Positions 29,160-41,636 of a DNA stretch of 64,000 nt are shown in pieces. The position numbers and the translations under genes were made by a program. Every line of letters starts with the position of its first letter. Within the stretch, counting starts at the first letter, position 1. The notes beneath the pieces were generated by a model. The model was not told the DNA's origin. It saw nothing but the letters and a program-made list of their open reading frames with translations, and made no database searches. Origin of the DNA: Enterococcus lacertideformus (GTDB taxonomy: Bacteria; Bacillota; Bacilli; Lactobacillales; Enterococcaceae); assembly GCA_015680865.1 (NCBI GenBank), contig JADAKE010000014.1, positions 68,739 through 132,738 on the forward strand. Reading direction: 5' to 3'.

Positions 29160-30039
29160 ATGATGACTGTAATTATTCAAAATGATCAATTGATTGCTGA
29201 GATCGCTGAACATGGGGCAGAATTAATCAGCTTAAAATCAAAAGAAACTAATCTGGAATATATTTGGCAAGCTGACTCAAAATACTGGGGAAGACACGCA
29301 CCAGTATTATTTCCCATTGTGGGACGACTAAAAAATGACCAATATACGTATCAAGGAAAAACATATTCCATGGGACAACATGGTTTTGCTAGAGATATGG
29401 ATTTTGAAGTGATCGAACAAGGACAGGAATTAGCTAGTTTTGTACTCAGAAGTAATTCTGAAACGAAAAAAAAACTATCCTTTTGATTTTGAGCTCGTGA
29501 TTTCTTATGAGCTAGGTGGAGATGGCATCACTGTTCATTATAAGGTTGAAAATATTGGGGAAGAAGAGATGTTCTTTTCAATTGGCGGACATCCTGCATT
29601 TAATGTTCCATTGGAGGAAGGTTTGTCGTTTGATGATTTTTATCTTGCCTTTTCTCCAAGAAAATCAAGATTACGTTTGCCATTAAGCGGTCCTTATATT
29701 GATATGGAGCAAAAAACATTAGGACAAACAAATACGAATCTAGCACTAATGCACGAATTATTTGAACATGATGCATTAGTTTTTGAAACAAAAGGATTGA
29801 ATGCCTATGCAATTCGCAGTGAAAAATCTAATCATAGTGTTACTTTGAGTTATAAAGATATGCCATATGTTGGTATTTGGTCGCCTTATCCAAAAGAAGC
29901 TCCCTTTGTCTGCATCGAACCTTGGTGTGGTATAGCTGATACAGTAGATAGTACGGGTGATTTAATGAAAAAAGTGGGAATCAATCAACTAGGCGCACAC
30001 GAAATTTTCAAGACAAAATACTCAATCACAGTGAAATAG
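29160..30039 (+). pseudogene. Aldose 1-epimerase (LacX/GalM type), frameshifted
   Basis: The mutarotase-family frame begins MMTVIIQNDQLIAEIAEHGAELISLKS with GGAGG ahead, has the family motif WGRHAPVLFPIVGRL, then shifts in an A-run at 29466-29474 (nine A where eight keep the frame, SETKKNYPFDFEL). The remainder includes the catalytic-type GGHPAFNVP and IEPWCGIAD, intact to 30039. As the lesion is a single homopolymer indel, a read error or phase-variable slippage cannot be excluded. Confidence 0.82.
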
Positions 30040-30040
30040 T

Positions 30041-30345
30041 GAAGCGGTCATAAAAAGGCTATTACTGAAGATGCCAGCCTTTGAACACCGTGGAATAGAG
30101 GTAGTGACTAAGTAACTTAGCTCTGAGTAGTAAGGAAACGCAAGAGAAAATGGCTGTTTCATTTTTTCTGTCTTTGACTCACTACAGAAGAATTGGCCTG
30201 GGAATACCGTTTATGAGAAGAGGTCATAAAAGAATGGTCCGCTTCAAGAATTAAGAGCGGAAAATTGAAAACAGCTTTTTACTGTTTTTGAATTTTTTTG
30301 AGTTTAATTCCGCAGAAGCAATATTGAGATAGCGGTGATTTTTCC
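30041..30345. repeat. Intergenic repeat family R2, two modules
   Basis: Two units of about 120-160 bases share the order GGTCATAAAA, (CTG)CTTCAAGAATTAAG, a core like GAAAACAGCTTTTTACTG flanked by complementary arms, then TTTAATTCCGCAGAAGCAAT and GAATACCG/GAACACCG. The same order is found at 38684-39088 and 41141-41227. No gene is present. Confidence 0.65.
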
Positions 30346-30389
30346 TTTGGTTTAAAATCATCTATTCACTGATACGATTGGTAAAACAA

Positions 30390-30427
30390 AAAAACAGTTG
30401 ACTGCATTTTACAGTCAACTGTTTTTA
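30390..30427. terminator. Terminator of plsY
   Basis: Perfect stem AAAAACAGTTGACTG / CAGTCAACTGTTTTT, lying just beyond the plsY stop on the minus strand; symmetric, so it may act both ways. Confidence 0.85.
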
Positions 30428-30436
30428 TCTCAAAGT

Positions 30437-31075
30437 TTAACTCTTTTTCTTACTGCTATTCAAGCCGAAAGGAATACGACTCTCCGTATGATTTTTGATA
30501 CGTTGGATATTTTCTTTGTGACGATAAAAGATAAACACAGAGACTAAAAAGGCAATGATCGTCAGTAGCCAATTTTGTTTAGGCAAGATACTAGGGGCGA
30601 TATAAGGAAGAAAGATCGTTGACAAAGTAATTAACGTGGCACTGATCATACTAGTCAGACTGACCATACTGGTACAAAATAAAGTAACAACAAAAATAAT
30701 ACTGGAATAAATGAAGAACAAAGGGTTGAATCCTAAGAGCATACCTGCACTTGTTGCAACTGCTTTTCCTCCTTTAAAACTAGCAAAAATAGGAAATGTA
30801 TGACCTAGTATTGCACATACACCAAACCAAAGCGGATTAATTGTAGTTACATGGAAAATAAGCGGTAAACAGGTAGCTAATGTCCCTTTTAAGATATCCA
30901 TAAACAAAACTACCGTTCCAGCTGTTTTTCCTAACACTCTGAACGTGTTCGTTGTACCGGTATTTCCACTGCCATGTTGGCGGATATCTTTTTTGAAAAA
31001 TAGTTTGCCTATCCAAACGCCCGAAGGGATCGAGCCTAAAAGGTAGGCTGTTAAGAATAATAAGATCAATTTCAT
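30437..31075 (-). CDS. plsY: Glycerol-3-phosphate acyltransferase PlsY
   Basis: Transfers acyl groups from acyl-phosphate to glycerol 3-phosphate, the first step of phospholipid synthesis. The 212-residue membrane protein has five predicted helices and the three PlsY loop motifs: [28 protein letters not shown], and [21 protein letters not shown]. Length and motifs are normal. It is read divergently from the CoA-binding protein gene. Confidence 0.96.
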   Translation of the reverse strand: MKLILLFLTAYLLGSIPSGVWIGKLFFKKDIRQHGSGNTGTTNTFRVLGKTAGTVVLFMDILKGTLATCLPLIFHVTTINPLWFGVCAILGHTFPIFASFKGGKAVATSAGMLLGFNPLFFIYSSIIFVVTLFCTSMVSLTSMISATLITLSTIFLPYIAPSILPKQNWLLTIIAFLVSVFIFYRHKENIQRIKNHTESRIPFGLNSSKKKS

Positions 31076-31195
31076 TGTTCTACCTCTTTCAAGTTAAAAA
31101 CTATTGTTTATTTTAGCATGAATGAGCAATAGGAACAATTGAAAAAAATGAAGATATAAGTATAATAGGTGAAATAAAAATAAGAGGTGGCAGAT

Positions 31196-31642
31196 ATGCT
31201 CGTAGAAAATCCAACGCAAGACACAATTTTTAATTATCTTAATACAGCTAAAACAATTGCTATAGTAGGTCTAAGTAACAAACCTGAACGAACAAGCTAC
31301 AAGGTTGCAAAATTCTTGCAAGATCATGGCTACCATATTATCCCAGTAAATCCAGTAGTTGCAGGAGAAAAAATTCTAGGAGAAAAAGTTTATGCTCAGC
31401 TAACAGATATTGACGAATCAATTGATATTGTTGATGTGTTCCGAAGGAGTGAATTTTTACCTGAAATAGCAACAAAGTATTTGGAAACGGATGCTAAAGT
31501 GTTCTGGGCTCAACTAGGAATTAAAAATGAAGAAGCAGTAAATTTATTAATTAACGCTGGTCGTACAGACCTAGTCATGGATCGTTGCATTAAAATTGAA
31601 CTTGAAAAATTAAAAGAAAGAATAGCGACAATGGAAAGTTGA
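31196..31642 (+). CDS. CoA-binding domain protein (YccU-like)
   Basis: The 148-residue protein is a single CoA-binding Rossmann domain like that of succinyl-CoA synthetase alpha: KTIAIVGLSNKPERTSYKVAKFLQDHGYHIIPVNP near residues 20-55 and MDRCIKIE near the end. Its cellular role is unknown; homologues lie upstream of parE in enterococci. ATG 31196 is preferred over GTG 31187, which lies in the ribosome binding site GAGGTGG. Confidence 0.88.
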   Translation: MLVENPTQDTIFNYLNTAKTIAIVGLSNKPERTSYKVAKFLQDHGYHIIPVNPVVAGEKILGEKVYAQLTDIDESIDIVDVFRRSEFLPEIATKYLETDAKVFWAQLGIKNEEAVNLLINAGRTDLVMDRCIKIELEKLKERIATMES

Positions 31643-31764
31643 AAATTGTGTAGAAGCGAAAGTTGGAAAAAATGGTAGGGTACATAAATGTTGATTTCGC
31701 CCCTTACCTCTTTTTTTTCACGGTCTTTTCTAGTATGATTATCATGGTGCGGTAGTTACCGTAA

Positions 31765-33816
<2,052 letters not shown>

Positions 33817-33827
33817 GAGGTCACCGA

Positions 33828-36278
33828 ATGGAAAATCGTCAAGAAGTACAAGAATTAACTCTAGAAGAGGTAATGGGTGACCGCTTCGGACGTTACTCAA
33901 AATATATTATTCAAGAAAGAGCATTGCCAGATATTCGTGATGGATTAAAACCTGTTCAAAGGCGGATTTTATTTGCAATGAATAAAGATGGCAATACTTT
34001 TGATAAAGGATTCCGTAAATCAGCTAAATCAGTAGGAAATATCATGGGGAATTATCACCCACATGGAGATAGTAGTATTTATGAAGCAATGGTTCGAATG
34101 AGTCAAGATTGGAAGTTAAGAGAAGTTCTTATAGAGATGCACGGAAACAACGGAAGCATGGATGGTGACCCACCTGCTGCAATGCGTTATACAGAAGCTC
34201 GTTTATCTCAATTAAGTGGAGAGATGCTGGCTGATATTGAGAAAAATACGGTTGATCTTGTCTGGAATTTTGATGATACAGAAAAAGAACCAACTGTTTT
34301 ACCTGCGAGATACCCGAACCTCTTAGTCAATGGCTCAACCGGTATCTCAGCAGGATATGCGACAGAGATACCTACCCATAACTTAGCAGAAGTGATTGAT
34401 GGAACAATTTATCTTATTGATCATTCCCAAGCAAGTATAGATAAACTAATGGAGTATATCCCAGGACCTGATTTTCCTACTGGTGGAATCTTACAAGGCA
34501 AGGATGAAATTAAAAAAGCTTATGAAACTGGTCGAGGAAAAGTCATCCTACGGTCAAAAACAAAAATTGAGGCCATTAAAGGCAACAAACAACAAATTGT
34601 GATTTCTGAAATTCCTTATGAAGTGAATAAAGCCACGCTAGTTAAAAAAATGGATGAAATCCGTTTGAATAAGAAAATTGATGGGATTGCAGAAGTAAGG
34701 GATGAAAGTGACCGTACCGGATTACAGATTGTAGTTGAATTAAAAAAAGATACCAATGCACAAGGTATCTTGAATTACCTATTTAAAAACACTGAATTAC
34801 AAATTAATTACAACTTCAATATGGTTGCAATTGATCATATGACGCCACATCAAGTGGGTTTAAAAGACATTTTAAGCAGTTATGTCGATCATCGAAAGCA
34901 AGTAATCACGAAACGTAGTCAGTTTGATTTAGCCAAAGCACAAAAACGTCAACATATCGTAGAAGGGCTAATGAAAGCTTTGTCCATCTTAGATGAAGTC
35001 ATCATGACGATTCGAGAAAGTAAAGATAAGAAAAATGCCAAACAAAACTTAATTGATGTTTTTCAATTCACAGAAGAACAGGCAGAAGCAATCGTCACAT
35101 TACAACTATATAGTTTAACAAATACAGATATTACAGAATTACGAAAAGAATCGGAAAATCTGATAGCACAAATTACTGAACTGAATAAGATCTTAGCAAA
35201 TGATAAAGAACTATTTTCTGTGATGAAAAAAGAACTTCGCGAAGTAAAGAAAAAATATGCAAGTGGACGTTTGACCATGATTGAAGACGAAATTGAAGAG
35301 ATTAAAATTGACACGAAATTGTTAGTCGCACAAGAAGAGGTCATTGTCAGTGTAACTAGAGAAGGTTACGTGAAACGTACAAGTCTACGTTCTTATAGTG
35401 CCTCAAAACCAGAGGAAATCGGGATGCGAGAAGGAGACTATCTCTTATACTCGGGCGAACTAAATACATTGGATCATCTTCTTTTGATCACAAGTAAAGC
35501 CAACGTTATCTATCGTCCTGTCCATGAGTTACCGGATCTAAAATGGAAAGATGCCGGCGAACATATCTCACAAACGATTTTAAATCTTTCAGTTAATGAA
35601 GTCATTCTGGCAGTTTTTCCCTACAAAAAAATTGAGGCTGAGAAAACGTTGGTCTTTATCAGTAAAAATGGCTGGATCAAACAAACCAGAATGACTGAAT
35701 TTGAGCCGTGGCGCACGTATAAGAGTCGTCCGCTTAGTGGGATGAAACTTAAGAGTACAGATGATGAACTAGTCGCCGTCTTCCTTGAGGATGAGCAAAT
35801 GGACTTAGATGTCTTTTTAGTCACATGTCAAGGAATGGGGTTACGTTATCCATTGAAAGAAGTACCTGTAGTTGGTGCAAAAGCTGCGGGTGTTCGTTCC
35901 ATCAATTTAAAAGAAGAAGATACGGTTGTGAATGGCTTGTTAGTATTTTCTGAAGGAGATACTCCTATAGTCATTGTCACTCAACGAGGAGCAATCAAAA
36001 GGATGTTGGCTCAAGAAATCACTCAGACTTCTCGTGCAAAACGTGGTGTGACTGTTCTACGTGAATTAAAGAAAAATCCACATCGTGTCATTTATATGTC
36101 AGAAGGAACAGCTAAAGAACGAATCATCATTAATCAGAAAGGGCAAGAGTTGTTCATTAATCCTACTGACTACCCAATTGGTGATCGCATGTCGAATGGT
36201 TCATTTGTAGTAGATGAGAAAAAGGGTGGCGAGGTTATATGCGTCATAGATGTTCCAGAAATTGTAATTGAAAATTAA
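33828..36278 (+). CDS. parC: DNA topoisomerase IV subunit A
   Basis: DNA-cleaving subunit of topoisomerase IV. The 816-residue protein has the active-site tyrosine in PPAAMRYTEARLS (Tyr121), a coiled-coil gate and six beta-pinwheel repeats at the C-terminus. The quinolone-resistance region reads YHPHGDSSIYEAM, with Ser82 and Glu86 as in susceptible strains. It is co-transcribed with parE and ends at a strong terminator. Confidence 0.97.
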   Translation: MENRQEVQELTLEEVMGDRFGRYSKYIIQERALPDIRDGLKPVQRRILFAMNKDGNTFDKGFRKSAKSVGNIMGNYHPHGDSSIYEAMVRMSQDWKLREVLIEMHGNNGSMDGDPPAAMRYTEARLSQLSGEMLADIEKNTVDLVWNFDDTEKEPTVLPARYPNLLVNGSTGISAGYATEIPTHNLAEVIDGTIYLIDHSQASIDKLMEYIPGPDFPTGGILQGKDEIKKAYETGRGKVILRSKTKIEAIKGNKQQIVISEIPYEVNKATLVKKMDEIRLNKKIDGIAEVRDESDRTGLQIVVELKKDTNAQGILNYLFKNTELQINYNFNMVAIDHMTPHQVGLKDILSSYVDHRKQVITKRSQFDLAKAQKRQHIVEGLMKALSILDEVIMTIRESKDKKNAKQNLIDVFQFTEEQAEAIVTLQLYSLTNTDITELRKESENLIAQITELNKILANDKELFSVMKKELREVKKKYASGRLTMIEDEIEEIKIDTKLLVAQEEVIVSVTREGYVKRTSLRSYSASKPEEIGMREGDYLLYSGELNTLDHLLLITSKANVIYRPVHELPDLKWKDAGEHISQTILNLSVNEVILAVFPYKKIEAEKTLVFISKNGWIKQTRMTEFEPWRTYKSRPLSGMKLKSTDDELVAVFLEDEQMDLDVFLVTCQGMGLRYPLKEVPVVGAKAAGVRSINLKEEDTVVNGLLVFSEGDTPIVIVTQRGAIKRMLAQEITQTSRAKRGVTVLRELKKNPHRVIYMSEGTAKERIIINQKGQELFINPTDYPIGDRMSNGSFVVDEKKGGEVICVIDVPEIVIEN

Positions 36279-36297
36279 CTGTTATAACTTTTTTATA

Positions 36298-36338
36298 AAG
36301 AACCCAAACTGTATTAATACAGTTTGGGTTTATTTTCT
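36298..36338 (+). terminator. Intrinsic terminator of parE-parC
   Basis: Perfect stem AACCCAAACTGTATT / AATACAGTTTGGGTT (36301-36330) followed by TATTTTC. Confidence 0.85.
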
Positions 36339-36376
36339 ATGTTTATTAAAAAAAATTAAATAATTTAACAAAAAGA

Positions 36377-36393
36377 TGTGAAAGTATTCACAA
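36377..36393 (+). promoter_or_regulatory. Rex operator upstream of pflB
   Basis: TGTGAA-AGTA-TTCACA-A matches the Rex consensus TTGTGAANNNNTTCACAA except for its first base. Rex is the NADH-sensing repressor that often controls pyruvate formate-lyase and alcohol dehydrogenase genes. It lies about 100 bases upstream of the pflB -35 box. Confidence 0.7.
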
Positions 36394-36474
36394 TTTAAAA
36401 TGTTTATATATCAATGTTTATGTTTTATTTAAAATGTAAATGCTTTTTTTGTTAAATAAAAAACAAGAAAACCC

Positions 36475-36502
36475 TTGCAAAGTTAGTATTCTGTGTTATA
36501 CT
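36475..36502 (+). promoter_or_regulatory. Promoter of pflB
   Basis: TTGCAA (36475-36480), 16-base spacer, TATACT (36497-36502), about 48 bases before the pflB ATG. Confidence 0.65.
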
Positions 36503-36550
36503 AATCACGTAAAAACTGTTACATAAAACAGACAACAGGAGGTCCATACA

Positions 36551-38679
36551 ATGGAGCAATGGAATGGTTTTAAAGGAACAAAATGGAAAGAAGGCGTAGA
36601 TACAAGAGACTTCATCCAAAATAACTACACAGAATCGTGGAGATGATCACTTTTTAGAAAAACCAACAGAAGCAACAGAAAAATTATGGGCAGAACTACA
36701 AAAGTTAAATGACATCCAATTTGAACGCAATGGCGTTTATGATATGGATACAGATATCGTGTCTACGATCACTTCTCATGAGGCTGGTTACTTAGATAAA
36801 GAACTTGAAAAAATCGTTGGTTTACAAACGGATAAACCATTAAAACAAGCATTCATGCCTTTTGGTGGTATCAATATGGCAAATAATGCCTTAACAAGTA
36901 ATGGTTACACCCCAAATGATGAGTTAACGCATATCTTTACTGATTGGAGAAAAACACATAATCAAGGCGTTTTCGATGCTTATACAGCTGAAATGCGTGC
37001 CGCTCGTAAAAATAAAATCATTACTGGACTTCCTGATGCTTATGGCCGTGGGCGCATCATTGGTGATTATCGACGTGTTGCTTTATACGGTATTGATTAT
37101 TTGATGGCACAAAAGAAAAAAGATCATGATATGACTGGATACCATACAATGGACGAAGAAGTAATCCGTCTTCGTGAAGAAATTACAGAACAATATCGGG
37201 CATTAGCACAGATGAAAGAAATGGCTGCAACATAATGTCAATTGGTCGAATTTCTGCTTTCTTAGATATTTACATTCAACGTGATTTAGACAACGGTGTA
37301 ATCACAGAACAAGAAGCACAAGAACTAATTGATCATTTAGTCATGAAATTGCGCATGGTGAAATTTGCTCGTACACCAGAATATAACCAATTATTCTCTG
37401 GTTTCCCAATTTGGGCGACACTTTCAATCGCTGGTATGTGATTAGATGGTCGTTCATTAGTAACGAAAAATGATTTCCGTCTATTACACACGCTAACAAA
37501 TATGGGACCTTCTCCAGAACCAAACTTAACTGTATTATATTCAGAACATTTACCAGAAGGTTTTAGAACTTATGCAAGTAAAATCGCTATCGAAAGTTCA
37601 TCTATACAATTTGAAAATGATAATCTGCTTCGCGAACAATGGGGTTCAGATGACTGTGCGATTGCATGCTGTGTTTCTGGAACAGTCGTTGGGAAAGATA
37701 TGCAGTTCTTTGGCGCACGTGCAAACCTAGCAAAAGCATTATATATGCAATCAATGGAGGCGTGGATGAAGTAACTGGTGCACAAGTAGGTCCTGAATAT
37801 CGACCAATCACTGGGGAAACATTAGAATTTGACCAAGTGAAACACAACTTTATGAACATAATGGACTGGTTAGCAGAACTTTATGTCAACACGTTGAACA
37901 TCATTCATTATATGCATGATAAATATTCATATGAAGCTGCTCAATTAGCATTGATGGATTCAGATTTAAAACGTACTTTTGCTACTGGGATCGCTGGAAT
38001 TTCCCATGCAGCAGATAGTTTAGCTGCGATCAAATATGCACAAGTAAAACCAATACGTAATGAAAAAGGAATTGCTGTTGACTTTGAAGTAACAGGTGAG
38101 TTTCCAAAATACGGAAATGATGATGATAAGGCAGATAAACTTGCTGAATGGATCTTAGAGTACTTTATGACACAAATCAAACGTCATAAGACATATCGTA
38201 ATTCGACACCAACAACCTCATTGCTTACAATCACATCAAATGTGGTTTATGGTAAAAATACTGGGAATACACCTGATGGACGTGAAGCTGGCAAACCTCT
38301 TGCTCCAGGGGCAAATCCAAGTTATAATGCAGAACAAAATGGTTTATTGGCAAGTCTTAATTCGACAGCTAAAATCAATTATGCGTATGCTCGTGATGGA
38401 ATCTCTAATACCCAAACAATCAACCCTTCTGGTCTTGGTAAAGATGAAGAGACACGAATCGGTAACTTACGTAATGTATTAGATGGATACTTCTCTAAAG
38501 GCGCTTATCATTTGAACGTAAACGTATTTAGTAATGACTTATTACGCGATGCAATGGAAAATCCAATGAAATATCCTAACTTGACTATTCGTGTTTCAGG
38601 TTATGCAGTTAAATTCCGTGATTTAACAAGAGAACAACAATTAGATGTGTTGATGAGAACTTCACATGACAGAATGTAA
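36551..38679 (+). pseudogene. pflB: Pyruvate formate-lyase, multiply broken
   Basis: PflB cleaves pyruvate with CoA into acetyl-CoA and formate in anaerobic growth. The frame begins MEQWNGFKGTKWKEGVDTRDF behind AGGAGG. Lesions are a frameshift near 36635 leading to TGA at 36644, a deletion of roughly 30 codons near 37232 (between QMKEMAA and MSIGRISAF), an in-frame TGA at 37439 (AGM-stop-LDGRS) and a one-base loss near 37742. The catalytic Cys-Cys ([10 protein letters not shown]) and the radical glycine loop (RVSGYAVKF) are still readable, but no functional protein can be made. Confidence 0.95.
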
Positions 38680-38683
38680 TAAA

Positions 38684-39088
38684 GAGGTTGTGACAGAAGC
38701 GCTCAGTTCCGAACAAATAAGAAATGATTTTCTAAAATAGTTTTTCATATTTTTGAAAATCAGGGCTTATTGTTGAGACGTTGCTTCTTGAACACCATGA
38801 ATTAGAGGTTGCGAGCAGCATGATCTGCTTCAAAAATTAAGAACAAACGCATGAAAATGGTTTTCATATTTTTGCGTGTTTGAACTTGATTCCGTAGAAG
38901 CAATGCTGAGAACACCGTGGGAGGTTATGAAAAGGCTGATCTTTATCAAGCAATAATAACGAACAGAGAAAAACAGCTTTTCATATTTTTCCTCTGTTTG
39001 GACTTATTGCCGAAGATGCAAGCCTTTGAATACCGATTAAAAACAGGTTATGAAAAGGTTGGTCTGCTTCAAGAATTAAGCTTTTAAA
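38684..39088. repeat. Tandem array of R2 intergenic repeat modules
   Basis: Three full units and a partial one, each about 120 bases. Units start with GAGGTTRTGAAAAGGCTGAT, continue with CTGCTTCAAGAATTAAGAACA, have a centre CAGCTTTTCATATTTTT whose flanks pair with each other, and end with GAAGCAAGCCTTTGAACACCG. The variable part is the hairpin arm, which differs from unit to unit but stays complementary. No gene is present between pflB and pflA. Confidence 0.72.
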
Positions 39089-39215
39089 ACTTTATCGCAA
39101 AGGAAAAATCCGAGGGCAGGACGAATGATTGTCTTTGCCCTCCTCTTTTCAGTTGTCGTAAACAATTTAGGTATGTTTTAAACAAAAATGAAATCAAAGA
39201 AAAGAAGTGATCTTT

Positions 39216-39977
39216 ATGGAAGAAAAAACAATTGGCTACGTTCATTCAATCGAAACATTTGGTTCAGTTGATGGACCAGGCGTTAGATTCGTCGTTTTTA
39301 TGCAAGGTTGTCGCATGCGTTGTGAATTTTGTCATAATCCTGATACATGGAATATAGGTGGAGGAAAAGAATACACAGCAGATGAACTTTTAGATCAAGC
39401 GGAACGTTATCGTTCTTATTGGGGAGCCGAAGGGGGAATCACTGTCAGTGGTGGGGAACCGTTATTACAGATTGATTTCTTGATTGAATTGTTTCAGAAA
39501 GCCAAAGAACGTGGCATGCATACGACACTTGATACATGTGGAAAACCATTCACACGTGAGGAACCATTCTTTTCTCGTTTTCAAGAATTGATGAAATATA
39601 CTGAATTGTTGCTTTTTGATATCAAGCACATTGATAATGAAGCCCATAAGAAGTTAACTCGTTGGGGAAATGAGAATATTTTGGACATGGCGCAATATCT
39701 TTCTGAAACCAACAAGCCAGTTTGGATTAGACATGTTTTAGTTCCTGAACGCAGTGACTATGATGAATATTTGATTCGCTTGGATGAATTTATCAAAACA
39801 TTAAATAATGTTGCTAAAGTGTAAATCTTACCTTATCATACAATGGGAAAATATAAGTGGGAAACCCTTGGTCTGGAATATCCATTAGAAGGGATCGAAC
39901 CTCCAACGAAAGAAAGAGTCGAAAATGCAAAACAGCTACTTCACACTGAAGAATATAAAGGTTATCTTAAACAATAG
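39216..39977 (+). pseudogene. pflA: Pyruvate formate-lyase activating enzyme with in-frame stop
   Basis: PflA is the radical-SAM enzyme that installs the glycyl radical in PflB. The 253-codon frame has the iron-sulfur motif GCRMRCEFCHNPDTW (Cys-x3-Cys-x2-Cys) and SGGEPLLQ. Codon 203 is TAA (39822-39824, context NNVAKV-stop-ILPYHTMGKY), where a single G-to-T change in GAA would explain it. The last 50 residues are otherwise preserved. Together with the wrecked pflB, this indicates loss of the whole system. Confidence 0.9.
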
Positions 39978-40062
39978 AAAAGGACGGATAAGAAGATAAG
40001 TATTGCTTCTTTTCCGTTTTTTGCTATTATTAAATAGGAGAAATCACAAAGGAGCGAGACAA

Positions 40063-40989
40063 ATGACAAAAATTTTAGTTTTTGGTCACCAAAATCCAGA
40101 TACCGATGCAATAGGAGCTGCAATTGCTTTCTCACATTTGCAAAATCAATTAGGAACAGAAACGGAAGCTGTTGCTTTAGGTACACCCAATGAAGAAACC
40201 CAATATGCGTTGGCTTATTTTAATCTTTCGGCACCGCGTGTTGTTCGTTCTGCCACAGAAGAAGAAGCGCAAGTTATGTTGGTTGATCATAATGAATTTC
40301 AACAAAGTATAGAAGATATTGCTGAAACAGAAATTTTAGCAGTCGTTGATCATCATCGTATTGCAAACTTCGAAACAGCAAATCCTCTTTATTATCGAGC
40401 AGAGCCTGTTGGGTGTACAAGCACGATCATTTTGAAATTATACAAAGAAAATCAAATAGCAATTCCTAAAGAAATAGCAGGAATCATGCTATCTGCGATT
40501 TTATCGGATACTTTGTTATTCAAATCACCTACATGTACACCAGAAGATGAAGTTGCAGCAAAAGAACTTGCGGAACTTGCCGGAGTAGATGTGATAAGCT
40601 ATGGGCTGGAAATGTTAAAAGCAGGAACAAATCTTAGTGATAAAACAGCTGCTGACTTGTTGGATCTTGATGCAAAAAGTTTCCCAATGGGTGGATCAAA
40701 TGTAAGAATCGCACAAGTCAATACTGTAGATTTAAATGAAGTAATGGTACGCCAAAAGGAACTTGAAGAAGCAATGGCTGATGAAATGACGAAAAATAAT
40801 TATGACTTGTTTGTTTTAGTTGTGACAAACATTTTAGACAGTAACTCTGAACTTTTAGTCGCTGGTGAAGGACTAGATAAAGTAGAAGAGGCTTTCCAAG
40901 TGAAATTAACGAATAATCATGCCTTGTTAAAGGGTGTTGTTTCACGTAAAAAACAAGTGGTACCACAATTAACAGCTGTCTTTAGTTAA
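40063..40989 (+). CDS. ppaC: Manganese-dependent inorganic pyrophosphatase
   Basis: Family II (DHH) pyrophosphatase hydrolysing PPi to phosphate. The 308-residue protein has [16 protein letters not shown] at the N-terminus, VDHHRI (DHH motif) near residue 98, and [10 protein letters not shown] at the C-terminus for substrate binding. It is intact. ATG 40063 is preferred because GGAGCGAG lies ahead; an upstream in-frame ATG has no ribosome binding site. The position after pflA matches E. faecalis. Confidence 0.96.
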   Translation: MTKILVFGHQNPDTDAIGAAIAFSHLQNQLGTETEAVALGTPNEETQYALAYFNLSAPRVVRSATEEEAQVMLVDHNEFQQSIEDIAETEILAVVDHHRIANFETANPLYYRAEPVGCTSTIILKLYKENQIAIPKEIAGIMLSAILSDTLLFKSPTCTPEDEVAAKELAELAGVDVISYGLEMLKAGTNLSDKTAADLLDLDAKSFPMGGSNVRIAQVNTVDLNEVMVRQKELEEAMADEMTKNNYDLFVLVVTNILDSNSELLVAGEGLDKVEEAFQVKLTNNHALLKGVVSRKKQVVPQLTAVFS

Positions 40990-41031
40990 ATTATGAAATT
41001 AAAAGCATAATTAAAACAGTCAATTATGAAC

Positions 41032-41127
41032 CAAGTGATAAAACGCAACGAGTAAATTCAGTCACAATAAGGCGAATCATCCTGAAAATAGGAAAAGCTA
41101 TTTTTAGGATGACTCGCTTTATTTACG
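41032..41127 (+). repeat. Dispersed intergenic repeat R1, copy 2
   Basis: Same organisation as 14185-14288: CAAGTGATAAAACGC start, GGCGAATCATCCT stem, conserved loop AATAGGAAAAGCTATT, AGGATGACTCGC stem, T-rich end. Follows ppaC and probably terminates it. Confidence 0.72.
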
Positions 41128-41140
41128 AAGAAAGTACTTC

Positions 41141-41227
41141 GAATTAGAGGTTATGAAAGAAGTGATCAGCTAAAAGAAGAGGTCGTGAAAAGGCTGTTCT
41201 GCATCAAATAATAATAACGAATAGCTG
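41141..41227. repeat. Partial R2 repeat modules
   Basis: Two truncated starts of the R2 unit in a row (GAGGTTATGAAAGAAGTGAT, then GAGGTCGTGAAAAGGCTG with TCTGCATCAAATAATAATAACGA). It abuts R1 copy 2. Confidence 0.55.
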
Positions 41228-41309
41228 ATTCGGTTCTAAGAGGGAGCGTAAAAGGTTTCACGAGCATTTCATTAATATAGAGAAAAAGATGGAATAATAA
41301 GGAGAAAAA

Positions 41310-41636
41310 ATGAACTATTTTTATTCAAAAGCTCAACAAAAGTCAATCGAAAAGATGGTTAACAGCAATATTTTTCAGTTGCTTATTGAATATATGTATC
41401 AGCATCAAAAAGAAGACATTATTTTAAGAGACTTAAAAAAATTTTTCCCTCAGCGTCAATTTGAATCTTTTCTTGACCAATTAATTGAAGAAAAATTAAT
41501 AAGGCGTGAAAATCGACGGTACTACCTTAATTTTCCTATATTCAATGAAATAGAAGTTCAAGAAGAAGTCGAAGAAAAAGCAGCTCTTATTTTACAAGAA
41601 TTAAGCTCCTTATCAAAAGAAGAAAAAAAATTATGA
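41310..41636 (+). CDS. Hypothetical protein, possible DUF1803-type
   Basis: A 108-residue soluble protein (MNYFYSKAQQKSIEKMVNSN) with a helical N-terminal part that looks like a winged-helix segment (LRDLKKFFPQRQFESFLDQLIEEKLIRRENRRYYLN) and an acidic end. I assign DUF1803 only tentatively. The stop overlaps the start of the next gene as ATGA, so the two are coupled or were once one gene. Confidence 0.55.
   Translation: MNYFYSKAQQKSIEKMVNSNIFQLLIEYMYQHQKEDIILRDLKKFFPQRQFESFLDQLIEEKLIRRENRRYYLNFPIFNEIEVQEEVEEKAALILQELSSLSKEEKKL

Noticed and set aside
36551..38679. Programmed frameshifting as the explanation for pflB
   Set aside because: There are several lesions of different type, including a deletion and a nonsense codon, and no slippery-site/pseudoknot arrangement.
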